DNA of 64,000 nt from Algibacter miyuki (GTDB taxonomy: Bacteria; Bacteroidota; Bacteroidia; Flavobacteriales; Flavobacteriaceae): contig NZ_JAUFQP010000013.1 in the NCBI RefSeq assembly GCF_030409805.1, forward strand, positions 1,395,867 through 1,459,866, in the 5' to 3' direction. Below are positions 17,426 to 25,971 of the stretch, in pieces; position 1 is the first letter of the stretch, and each line of letters opens with the position of its first letter. The notes under the pieces are model-generated. The model was not told where the DNA came from and did no database searches. It saw only the letters and a list, made by a program, of their open reading frames with translations. Both the position numbers and the translations under genes were made by a program.

Positions 17426-18424
17426 ATGACTAAGACAATTTTATTAAATAATAGACCACAAGGAAAACCAACCGTTTCAAATTTTGAATTTGTTAATGAG
17501 GATGCTGAATTAAAAGTTGGCGAAGGAGAAATCCTTCTAGAAGCAGCTTATGTATCGGTAGATCCATATTTAAGAGGACGCATGAGTGATGCAAAATCGT
17601 ATGTTCCTCCTTTTGAACTTAACAAACCTGTTCAGTCTGGTGTGGTTGCAAAAGTAATGGCTTCTAAAAATAAGAACTTTTCAGAAGGTGATTATGTTTC
17701 TGGTTTATTAAGCTGGAAAACACAGCAAATATCTAACGGTGAAGGCCTTTTAAAAGTTGATGGAAATAAAGCACCATTAAGCACATATTTAGGTGTTTTA
17801 GGGATGACTGGTTTAACGGCATATTTAGGTTTAAACGAAATAGGAAAACCAAAAGCTGGAGAAACTATTGTGGTTTCGGGAGCAGCTGGAGCTGTAGGTT
17901 CTATTGTAGGACAGATAGCTAAAATATTAGGACTTCGTGTGATTGGAATTGCTGGAACCGACGAGAAAATTAACATGCTGAAATCCAAATTTGGTTTCGA
18001 TGCTGGTATCAATTATAACACGAGTAAAGATATTAATGCCGACATAAAAGCCTTAGCGCCAAATGGTGTTGATATTTACTTTGATAATGTTGGTGGCCCA
18101 ATTTCAGATGCAGTGTTATTCAATATTAACCGTTTTGCTCGTATCATTATATGTGGTGCCATTTCGGTTTACAATGAAACGGAATTACCTAAAAGTGTGA
18201 GTGTACAACCTTTCCTAGTTAAAAATAGCGCCTTAATGCAAGGTTTTATTGTCTCTAATTATGCTGAAAAATTCCCAGAAGCTATGAAACATCTATCAGG
18301 ATGGTTAGCAGAAGGTAAATTAACATACAGCGAAACTATTGTTGAGGGTTTCGATAATATTCCGAATGCTTTTATCGATTTATTTGAAGGTAAAAACAAA
18401 GGGAAAATGATAGTGAAAATATAA
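17426..18424 (+). CDS. NADP-dependent MDR oxidoreductase (CurA/leukotriene-B4 dehydrogenase-like)
   Basis: 332 residues, zinc-independent medium-chain reductase. It has the N-terminal GroES-like domain (DPYLRGRMSDAKSYVPPF is diagnostic for this subfamily) and a Rossmann domain with VVSGAAGAVGSIVGQIAKILG. VDIYFDNVGG and the C-terminal EGFDNIPNAFIDLFEGKNKGKMIVKI are also typical. Family members reduce alpha,beta-unsaturated aldehydes and ketones such as lipid-peroxidation products, which fits an electrophile-defence operon. Gap to the previous gene is 12 bp. Confidence 0.94.
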   Translation: MTKTILLNNRPQGKPTVSNFEFVNEDAELKVGEGEILLEAAYVSVDPYLRGRMSDAKSYVPPFELNKPVQSGVVAKVMASKNKNFSEGDYVSGLLSWKTQQISNGEGLLKVDGNKAPLSTYLGVLGMTGLTAYLGLNEIGKPKAGETIVVSGAAGAVGSIVGQIAKILGLRVIGIAGTDEKINMLKSKFGFDAGINYNTSKDINADIKALAPNGVDIYFDNVGGPISDAVLFNINRFARIIICGAISVYNETELPKSVSVQPFLVKNSALMQGFIVSNYAEKFPEAMKHLSGWLAEGKLTYSETIVEGFDNIPNAFIDLFEGKNKGKMIVKI

Positions 18425-18444
18425 TATTTTAAAAGAAAAAGAAG

Positions 18445-19605
18445 ATGAACAATTTTGAATTAAAAAACCCAACCAAAATTATTTTTGGAAAGGATACTAT
18501 AGCACAAATAAAAAACGAAATACCTCAAGATGCTAAAGTATTATTGCTTTACGGAGGAGGAAGTATTAAAAAAAATGGAATTTACGACCAAGTAAAAACA
18601 GCTTTAGCTAACGTTGAAGTGGTTGAGTTTGGCGGTATTCCTGCAAATCCTGAATACGCTGTTTTAATGGATGCGCTAAAGGTAATTAAAGATGAAAAAA
18701 TATCATATTTATTAGCTGTTGGTGGTGGTTCTGTAATAGATGGAACTAAATTTTTATCGGCAGCTGCCCTTTTTGAAGGAGATACACCTTGGGATATTTT
18801 AACCGAAAACATTAAAACAGAAAAAGGTATGCCTTTCGGAACGGTTTTAACCTTGCCTGCTACAGGATCGGAAATGAATTCTGGAGCTGTAATTACAAGA
18901 AAAGAAACGAAAGAAAAATTAGCCATGGGAGGTCCTGGTTTATTTCCTGAGTTCTCTGTCTTAGATCCGCAAGTAATTGCATCTATCCCTGAGCGTCAAT
19001 TAGCAAATGGTTTAACCGATGCTTTTACGCACGTTTTAGAACAATACATGACATATCCTATCGGTGCATTATTGCAAGATCGTTTTGCTGAAAGTATTTT
19101 ACAAACCATTATTGAAGTGGCACCTAAAGTAATTAAGGATCCAACAGATTACGAAGCAACATCAAACTTTATGTGGAGTTGCACGATGGCTTTAAACGGA
19201 CTTATCCAAAAAGGAGTTCCTGGAGATTGGGCAGTACATGCTATTGGTCATGAATTAACGGCTTTATTTGGTATCGATCATGCTAGAACTTTAGCGGTCA
19301 TTGCTCCTAGTCATTACAAATTCAATTTTGAAGACAAAAAGGAAAAATTAGCACAATACGGTGAACGTGTTTGGAATATTTCCGAAGGAAGTATCGACGA
19401 TAAAGCCTATGCTGCCATTGAAAAAACAGAAGCTTTTTTCCATGAATTAGGTATCGATACCAAACTATCTGATTACACCAAAGATTACGACGGTACTGCT
19501 GAAGAAATAGCCAAGCGTTTTACCGATCGTGGTTGGTTAGGTTTAGGGGAACACCAAACATTATCTCCAGACAAAGTGGAGAAAATTGTAAAAATGGCAT
19601 ATTAA
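18445..19605 (+). CDS. Iron-containing alcohol dehydrogenase (YqhD/BdhA-like)
   Basis: 386 residues. The NADPH-binding GGGS motif appears twice early (LLYGGGSIKKNG, LAVGGGSVIDGTKF). Metal ligands are in LANGLTDAFTHVLEQYMTYP (Asp and His) and VHAIGHELTALFGIDHARTLAV (His, His). The closest known types are YqhD and butanol dehydrogenases, which reduce a broad range of short aldehydes including lipid-peroxidation products and methylglyoxal. It lies 20 bp after the MDR gene in the TetR operon. Confidence 0.95.
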   Translation: MNNFELKNPTKIIFGKDTIAQIKNEIPQDAKVLLLYGGGSIKKNGIYDQVKTALANVEVVEFGGIPANPEYAVLMDALKVIKDEKISYLLAVGGGSVIDGTKFLSAAALFEGDTPWDILTENIKTEKGMPFGTVLTLPATGSEMNSGAVITRKETKEKLAMGGPGLFPEFSVLDPQVIASIPERQLANGLTDAFTHVLEQYMTYPIGALLQDRFAESILQTIIEVAPKVIKDPTDYEATSNFMWSCTMALNGLIQKGVPGDWAVHAIGHELTALFGIDHARTLAVIAPSHYKFNFEDKKEKLAQYGERVWNISEGSIDDKAYAAIEKTEAFFHELGIDTKLSDYTKDYDGTAEEIAKRFTDRGWLGLGEHQTLSPDKVEKIVKMAY

Positions 19606-19612
19606 TTTCAGT

Positions 19613-20419
19613 ATGAACATCTTAAAATCATTTGCACTTGTTTGCACTATTGTTACAGCTTCGAGTTGTAAAGATGCAAAACAAGACACCACTTCTGAAA
19701 AGGTTTCAGAAGTAAAAATAGAATCAAAAAAACAAAACAACATGAAAATATTATTTGTATTAACATCTCATGACAAATTAGGTGATACAGGAAAAAAAAC
19801 AGGTTTTTGGGTTGAAGAATTTGCTAGCCCATATTATACTTTATTAGATAAAGGAGCAGAAATTACAATAGCAACACCAAAAGGTGGCGCAGCTCCAATA
19901 GACCCAAGTAGTGATTCGCCAGATGCTGCTACGGCTTCTACAGATCGCTATAATGGTGATGCTGACGCAAAAGCAAAAATTGCAAACACGGCTGTTTTAG
20001 CAGATATGAATCCTAATGATTTTGACGCTGTATTTTATCCGGGTGGTCACGGTCCTTTATGGGATTTAACTAACGATAAAAACTCGGTGGCATTAATTGA
20101 AGCCTTCGATCGCCAAGAAAAACCAATTGCTTTTGTTTGTCATGCACCGGCTGTATTGAAAGATGTGAAAAATGAAGACGGAACAGCTTTAGTTAAAGGT
20201 AAACGTGTTACTGGATTTTCAAATAAAGAAGAAGCAGCTGTTGGCTTAACAGAAGTTGTGCCTTTATTATTAGAAGATATGCTTATTGAAAATGGCGCAT
20301 TGTATTCTAATGGTGAAAATTGGGCAGCTTATGCCGTTCAAGATGGAAATTTAATTACAGGACAAAATCCTGCATCATCAGAATTAGTAGCTGAAAAATT
20401 ATTAGAAAGTTTAAAATAA
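19613..20419 (+). CDS. DJ-1/PfpI family lipoprotein (Hsp31-like)
   Basis: 268 residues. The DJ-1/PfpI fold begins at about residue 44 (MKILFVLTSHDKLG), with the glutamate-containing FWVEEFASPYY, FYPGGHGPLWDL and the nucleophile elbow FVCHAPAVL. This matches the Hsp31/glyoxalase III-like group that converts methylglyoxal or repairs glycated molecules. Unlike most members it carries a lipoprotein signal (ALVCTIVTASSC, Cys 19, then KDAKQD), which would export it to the envelope. An internal ATG at 19742 would give a cytoplasmic form. It is the last gene of the operon, 7 bp after the alcohol dehydrogenase. Confidence 0.9.
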   Translation: MNILKSFALVCTIVTASSCKDAKQDTTSEKVSEVKIESKKQNNMKILFVLTSHDKLGDTGKKTGFWVEEFASPYYTLLDKGAEITIATPKGGAAPIDPSSDSPDAATASTDRYNGDADAKAKIANTAVLADMNPNDFDAVFYPGGHGPLWDLTNDKNSVALIEAFDRQEKPIAFVCHAPAVLKDVKNEDGTALVKGKRVTGFSNKEEAAVGLTEVVPLLLEDMLIENGALYSNGENWAAYAVQDGNLITGQNPASSELVAEKLLESLK

Positions 20420-20437
20420 ATTAAACATCATTTGTAT

Positions 20438-20474
20438 AAAAAGGTTGTCCATAATTTGGGCAACCTTTTTTTTT
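20438..20474 (+). terminator. Rho-independent terminator of the TetR operon
   Basis: An 8-bp stem (GGTTGTCC / GGGCAACC, one G-T pair) with a 7-nt loop is flanked by A5 and followed by T9. It lies 18 bp after the DJ-1 gene stop. Confidence 0.88.
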
Positions 20475-20705
20475 GAATTTATACTAATTACTTCGTTAAG
20501 TAAGCGGTAACTTTTTTTGATTTCAGTAAAAAGTGGTGTCTAGTTTTAATGTAAAAACAACACTTTATCGGTTTTATATGTTTTTAATCGGTTTTTGTAA
20601 AGCCAGAACGATTAAAAATAGAATTAGTTTTTTTTCTAATTTTATAAGGTTTTATATTGTAATAAATTTCAACCACCCATACTTAAAAAGTATAAAGCCC
20701 TATTT

Positions 20706-22772
20706 ATGCAAGCCTATTTTAATAAACCACACATCAAGTTTTACGGTATATTTTTGTGGGTTATTTTTAGTGGTTTTGGTACTAATTATTCAGCTTTTGC
20801 ACAAGAAGAAATAAAGAAACGTCTTCAGGAAAAAATTAAAAAACACAAGGAAAATAATAATTTCCAACGAGATACTACTTACATTAATTTATTGTATGCA
20901 TTGGGTATGCAATATGCGCAATACAATTTAGATAGTTTACTCATTATTTCTAACGAATCTATTAAGTTAAGTAAAGCTATGTATTACCCTAAAGGTGAAG
21001 CGCAAGGTTATTTAATTGAAGGTTTATATTACTCAAATACAGGAAAACAAGATCTTGCTATTTCGTATTTTCAAAAATCTGTATCTATTGCGAGTGCTTC
21101 TTCTGAAATCAATTTATTATTAGAATCTAAAATTAAATTGGCGGCAGAGTATAAATATAAAGAGGATTATGCCAACGCTCTAAAATATTATTTAGAGGCT
21201 ATAGAAATAGCCAAAGCATACGATAGTGATAAATATTTATCTAAATGTTATTTAAATATTTCATCCATATACCGTGTTCAAAAAGAATATGAGCAAACTA
21301 TTTTGTTCTTATCTAAATCCTTAAAAATCAATCAATCAAATAACGATGATGTACAATTTGCTAAAAACTTAAATAATTTAACGGCTTGTTATATTGAAAT
21401 GGGAAATTTAGATAAAGCAACTGTCGCTGTGGACAATGCGATTTCCATTTTTGAAAAAGTAAAGTTAGATTCATGGCTTTCGTATGCATATGAGTTAAAA
21501 GGATCTATTCATACCAATAAAGGGCAATTCTATCAAGCCTTAGAATGGTTAAATAAAAGTGAAAAAATTCATGATAAGATTGATAAAGGACGCTATAAAA
21601 TACCTTTAGCTCTAAATTTATCTAAAACATATTTCGGACTTAAAGATTATGATAAGGCAGAAGCTTACGCTTTAAAAGCACTTGAAATTTCTGAAAAATT
21701 AAATGTTTTAGAAGAACGAGATGTGACTTTAGAACTTCTTTATAAAATAGAAAAAATCAATGGAACCCCAGAAAAAGCACTCGCCTATTTAGAAGACTTA
21801 AAAGCGATTTCTGATACCATCAATAAAAACAACAATATTAAAGAGTTAAGAATACTCAAATCGAATTTAGAGTTTGAACAAAAAAAAGAACAGTATATCT
21901 CAGAAAGTCAACAAAAACATGTATTGCAACGTAGTTATATTTACTTTTCGATTCTAATTATATTGGCTTTTGCTATTATCATTTTTATACTTAAAAAAAA
22001 TAACAAAACCCAAAATGCTCTAAATCAAAAATTATTAGAAAATACAGAAGCTCTTAAAAAAAATGAAATACATTTAAATGAGGCCAATAATACTAAAAGT
22101 AGGTTGTTTTCTATTATTGCACACGATTTAAAGGGCCCTATAGATTCATTTAAATCACTTTTAGATCTATTTAATAAAAGCGAATTGAGTAAGACTGAAT
22201 TCATGCACTTTATGCCTCAAATAGGTGAAAACATTGACTCTATTGCTTTTACTTTGAATAATTTATTAACCTGGGGACAAAGCCAAATGGATGGTTTATC
22301 TACCAAGCCAGATGTGATACCGCTTAAAACATTGGTAGATGAAAGTTTAAGACTTTTATCTAAGCAAGCCGAAGTAAAATCTATTTCAACTATAAATAAT
22401 ATTGATAAAAATGTAATTGCTTGGTCTGATAGAGATCAAATAGATGTTGTTATCCGTAACTTAATAAGTAATGCTTTAAAGTTTACGCGTGAACATGGTA
22501 TAATAACTATTTCGGCCGTTGAAAAAGCCTTGTTTTGGGAAGTACAAATTCAAGATAATGGTGTTGGTATGAGTGAAGATGCACTTTCTAAAATTTTTAC
22601 AGAAAACGAAACCGCTTCTTCTTATGGTACACGAAATGAAAAAGGAACTGGTTTAGGACTTCGAGTTTGTAAAGAAATGGTTGAAAACAATGGCGGAACT
22701 ATTTGGGTAGAAAGTAATTTAAATTATGGCTCATCTTTTTATTTTACAGTTTCAAAATCAAAAACACTATAA
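20706..22772 (+). CDS. TPR-containing sensor histidine kinase (paralogue 1)
   Basis: 688 residues. A signal peptide or anchor (about 12-33) is followed by tetratricopeptide repeats from roughly 60 to 380 (e.g. LIEGLYYSNTGKQDLAISYFQKSVSIA), one membrane helix (about 417-434), a coiled segment and the kinase core. The phospho-acceptor is H473 in FSIIAHDLKGPI, the N-box is VIRNLISNALKFT and the G-box NEKGTGLGLRVCKEM. The TPR region would sit in the periplasm. No receiver or partner regulator is adjacent, so it is an orphan kinase. The next gene is a close paralogue. Confidence 0.92.
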   Translation: MQAYFNKPHIKFYGIFLWVIFSGFGTNYSAFAQEEIKKRLQEKIKKHKENNNFQRDTTYINLLYALGMQYAQYNLDSLLIISNESIKLSKAMYYPKGEAQGYLIEGLYYSNTGKQDLAISYFQKSVSIASASSEINLLLESKIKLAAEYKYKEDYANALKYYLEAIEIAKAYDSDKYLSKCYLNISSIYRVQKEYEQTILFLSKSLKINQSNNDDVQFAKNLNNLTACYIEMGNLDKATVAVDNAISIFEKVKLDSWLSYAYELKGSIHTNKGQFYQALEWLNKSEKIHDKIDKGRYKIPLALNLSKTYFGLKDYDKAEAYALKALEISEKLNVLEERDVTLELLYKIEKINGTPEKALAYLEDLKAISDTINKNNNIKELRILKSNLEFEQKKEQYISESQQKHVLQRSYIYFSILIILAFAIIIFILKKNNKTQNALNQKLLENTEALKKNEIHLNEANNTKSRLFSIIAHDLKGPIDSFKSLLDLFNKSELSKTEFMHFMPQIGENIDSIAFTLNNLLTWGQSQMDGLSTKPDVIPLKTLVDESLRLLSKQAEVKSISTINNIDKNVIAWSDRDQIDVVIRNLISNALKFTREHGIITISAVEKALFWEVQIQDNGVGMSEDALSKIFTENETASSYGTRNEKGTGLGLRVCKEMVENNGGTIWVESNLNYGSSFYFTVSKSKTL

Positions 22773-22999
22773 GTTATATTTCAAAATACTTTATTAATTA
22801 CAGCTTTATTATAAGTTGAAATACAGGGTTTTATAATTTCTTTTTAATATAATTTGCATCGTTAAAATGAAGGCTTAATTATGTGGTTAATCCTAACAGG
22901 AAATAATAACATTTAAAATCGCGTATATATATCATTTTGCAACATATATTTTGCTAGGATTTTGTAAATTGTACTACAACCAGTCTTATAGTATTGCTT

Positions 23000-25066
23000 A
23001 TGCAACATCAGTTAAAAACAAACTACCCCCTACTTTCCAATGTATTTATAGGTATCCTTTTTCTTTTTTGTTCCAATAGTCTTTCGGCATTTTCGGAAGA
23101 CGACATAAAAAAGGAGATACAGCGTAAAATTAAAACACTTAAAGCAAGTCCTAATTTTGAAAAAGACTCCACTTATATTAATTTATTACACGACTTAAAT
23201 TGGGAATATATTCACTATAATTCCGATAGTTTATTTGTCCTTTCAAATGAAATTATTTCTCTAAGTAAAGCCATTAAATATACTAAAGGAGATGCTAAAG
23301 GCCATTTTTTTCTCGGTGTATATTATTCTGATAAAGGAGATCAAGATAAAGCTATTTCTTATTTTTCAAAAGCACTATCCAAAGGAGAATCTATTAATGA
23401 TCCTTTAATTATCATACAATCTAAAATTGAGTTAGCTCGGGAATATGAGTATAAAGAGGAAAATGAAAAATCGTTAAGAGAATACTTGAGTGCTATTGAA
23501 ATCGCTAAAAAAAGCAAAAATGATTCCTGGTTAAGCAATTTATACCTTAATGTTTCTACGTTATACGGCAATCAAAAAGACCATGAGCAAGCCGTTTTGT
23601 TTTTAATAAAAGCTAAGGAACTTAATGAAAATAAAGGTGAAGAAGAAAGAATGGGAATCATTCTTTCCAATTTAGCCATTGCTTATATTTCCATGGGCGA
23701 TTTAGATAGTGCAAAATTAAATATAAATAAAGCTGTTTCTATTTTTGAAAAACTTAAGTCGGATGATTGGTTAGCTTATGTTTATCAGGTAAAAGCTAAT
23801 GTTTATCTAGAACAGAACGAGTTTAATAAAGCACTTATATGGTTGAAAAAAAGTGAAAAGATTCATGAAAATATTGATTCGATTAGGGGAAAAAAGCAAC
23901 TAAACCTCCTACTATCTAAAGCATATTTCGAGCTTGAAAATTATGATGTTTCCGAGGCATATGCTTTAAGATCTTTAGAAATAACCAAAGAGCTCAATAT
24001 TCTATTAAGCAGAGATCAAATTTTTGAGATTCTATATAAAATAAAAAAAATAAATAACGATCCAGCCGCCGCACTTACTTATCTCGAAGAGTTTAAGGCT
24101 ATTTCTGATACAATAAATAAAAACGATAATAGAAAAGAATTAAAAATACTAAAGGCAACGCTTGTTTCTGAACATGAAAAAGATCAATATATTTTAGCAA
24201 ACGAGAAGAGGGAAGCAAAACAAATGGGCTATACTTATATTTCTACGTTAGTTATTTTGGCGTTTTTAATCATTATCATTATTCTTAAAAGGAACAACAA
24301 AACTCAGAATATTTTAAATCAAAAACTGATAGAAAACACGGAGGCCTTAAAGAAGCACGAGGCGCATTTAAACGATGCGAACAACACTAAAAACAAGTTA
24401 TTCTCTATTATAGCACATGATTTAAAAGGACCTATAAATTCATTTAAATCATTATTCGATTTGTTTAATAAAAGAGAAGTAACAACTGCCGAATTCATGG
24501 AATTTATGCCGCAAATTGGTGAAAATATAGATAGTATTGCTTTTACTTTGAATAATTTATTAACCTGGGGACAAACACAAATGAATGGTTTGGTAACCAA
24601 ACCTAGCTATATAACTATTAAAACTTTAGTAGATGAAAGTATTAAGCTATTGTCTAAACAAACTGAAGTGAAATCGATTATTATAGCAAACAACATCGAT
24701 GAGAAGGTTATTACGTGGAGTGATAAAGATCAAATTGATATTGTAATTCGGAATTTGATTAGTAATGCCGTGAAGTTTACACGAGACCATGGAGCGATCA
24801 CTATTGATGCTTCCGGAAAACCTGGTTTTTGGGAAATAGCGGTTAGAGATAATGGCGTTGGGATGAGCGAAGATGTTGTAGCCAATATTTTTAACGAAGA
24901 AGAAACTTCAACCACTTATGGAACCCAAAACGAAAAAGGAACTGGGTTAGGTTTGCGAATTTGTAAAGAAATGGTGGAAAATAACGGTGGAACTATATGG
25001 GTGGAAAGTGTTTTAAACCAGGGATCTTCATTTTATTTTACAGTACCTAAAAGTAAAAATTCTTAA
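23000..25066 (+). CDS. TPR-containing sensor histidine kinase (paralogue 2)
   Basis: 688 residues from ATG 23000; an upstream TTG at 22994 is less likely. Same architecture as the preceding gene: signal/anchor, TPR array, one membrane helix (about 410-433), coiled linker, and kinase core with H473 in FSIIAHDLKGPI, VIRNLISNAVKFT and NEKGTGLGLRICKEM. The phospho-histidine has the same residue number in both proteins and the cores are nearly identical, while the TPR regions differ more. This is a tandem gene duplication with divergence in the sensing half. Its regulator is unknown. Confidence 0.91.
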   Translation: MQHQLKTNYPLLSNVFIGILFLFCSNSLSAFSEDDIKKEIQRKIKTLKASPNFEKDSTYINLLHDLNWEYIHYNSDSLFVLSNEIISLSKAIKYTKGDAKGHFFLGVYYSDKGDQDKAISYFSKALSKGESINDPLIIIQSKIELAREYEYKEENEKSLREYLSAIEIAKKSKNDSWLSNLYLNVSTLYGNQKDHEQAVLFLIKAKELNENKGEEERMGIILSNLAIAYISMGDLDSAKLNINKAVSIFEKLKSDDWLAYVYQVKANVYLEQNEFNKALIWLKKSEKIHENIDSIRGKKQLNLLLSKAYFELENYDVSEAYALRSLEITKELNILLSRDQIFEILYKIKKINNDPAAALTYLEEFKAISDTINKNDNRKELKILKATLVSEHEKDQYILANEKREAKQMGYTYISTLVILAFLIIIIILKRNNKTQNILNQKLIENTEALKKHEAHLNDANNTKNKLFSIIAHDLKGPINSFKSLFDLFNKREVTTAEFMEFMPQIGENIDSIAFTLNNLLTWGQTQMNGLVTKPSYITIKTLVDESIKLLSKQTEVKSIIIANNIDEKVITWSDKDQIDIVIRNLISNAVKFTRDHGAITIDASGKPGFWEIAVRDNGVGMSEDVVANIFNEEETSTTYGTQNEKGTGLGLRICKEMVENNGGTIWVESVLNQGSSFYFTVPKSKNS

Positions 25067-25125
25067 CCGAATTTTCACAAATAATGTGTCTATATTTAAA
25101 AATTAGAAAAGATAATATGAATTAT

Positions 25126-25161
25126 AAAAAAGACCAAGCTTGTAAGCTTGGTCTTTTTTTT
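25126..25161. terminator. Strong terminator between convergent kinase and peroxiredoxin genes
   Basis: The stem AGACCAAGC / GCTTGGTCT is flanked by A6 on the left and T8 on the right. It therefore works in both directions, 60 bp after the kinase stop and 34 bp beyond the peroxiredoxin-like gene stop. Confidence 0.9.
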
Positions 25162-25194
25162 ATTTAAATAATTTTTTGTTCTTAATATGATATA

Positions 25195-25701
25195 TTAAGC
25201 TTCTCCTCTAGCCGGATAATCTGCTTTTAAAATATAATCAATACCTCCTAAAACATCGTTAAAGCTTGGTCGCCCAAAAGGCATAGATTGTATTGATTCC
25301 CAGTATATGGTTTGCTCTGGAGTAACTAAAAACAAGCCTGGCTCTGTAAAGTGTTTTGGCTCTTCTTTAATCCCTTCAGAAATAAATAATCCCCATGTTC
25401 TGGCTTCTTCAATAGACAAGCCGTAACCTAAAGGTATATCTGCAATATCCCATGCTTCATGTGTTGCTTTAGCCACGTCTTCGGTATCCGCACTTATAGC
25501 AATTACGTTAACGCCACGATCTGTAAATTTATCTAGTTTTCGTTGTAAATCTTCTAGCTGACTTTTACATACTGGGCAATGTTTTCCTCTGTAAAATAAG
25601 ACTAAAGTGAAGTTTTTCGGCGATTGATCGCTTAATTTCCACGTACTACCATTGACTAATTTTATTTCTAATTCTGGTGCTTTCTCTCTTGGTTTTATCA
25701 T
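25195..25701 (-). CDS. Peroxiredoxin-like (AhpC/TSA superfamily) protein
   Basis: 168 residues of thioredoxin fold. After APELEIKLVNGSTWKLSDQ comes LVLFYRGKHCPVCKSQLEDL, with a CPVC motif at about residues 42-45, then VNVIAISADTEDVAKA and GLFLVTPEQTIYW. Standard peroxiredoxins have PxxxT..C; here the Cys sits in a CxxC context, as in the PRXL2-like group, so peroxidase or disulfide-reductase activity is possible but not certain. No signal peptide, hence cytoplasmic. It is monocistronic on the minus strand. Confidence 0.88.
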   Translation of the reverse strand: MIKPREKAPELEIKLVNGSTWKLSDQSPKNFTLVLFYRGKHCPVCKSQLEDLQRKLDKFTDRGVNVIAISADTEDVAKATHEAWDIADIPLGYGLSIEEARTWGLFISEGIKEEPKHFTEPGLFLVTPEQTIYWESIQSMPFGRPSFNDVLGGIDYILKADYPARGEA

Positions 25702-25971
25702 TACGGTTACGGTTTTAATTAATTAGAAAGGCCGTTGTATAGTACAACATCCTTTGCTATTAATAGTTATTAATTTATTTATTATAAAGGTACAGGGAAT
25801 CCTAATGAATACGTTACACAATTATAGGAATACCTTATAACATTGACGTATGATGTAATATAATGCCGAAAGCAATTATTGATGTGATGATTTATAAGAA
25901 TTACCTTTAGATGAATTTGTGCCTTACACTATACAGTGCGTGTTAGACGGTTGGTAGAACGTGTGATGTAT

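Noticed and set aside
20533..20814. Open frame of 93 codons before the first TPR kinase
   Set aside because: It overlaps the real kinase gene in another frame, has no homology-like features and consists of A/T-rich hydrophobic codons; probably noncoding leader.
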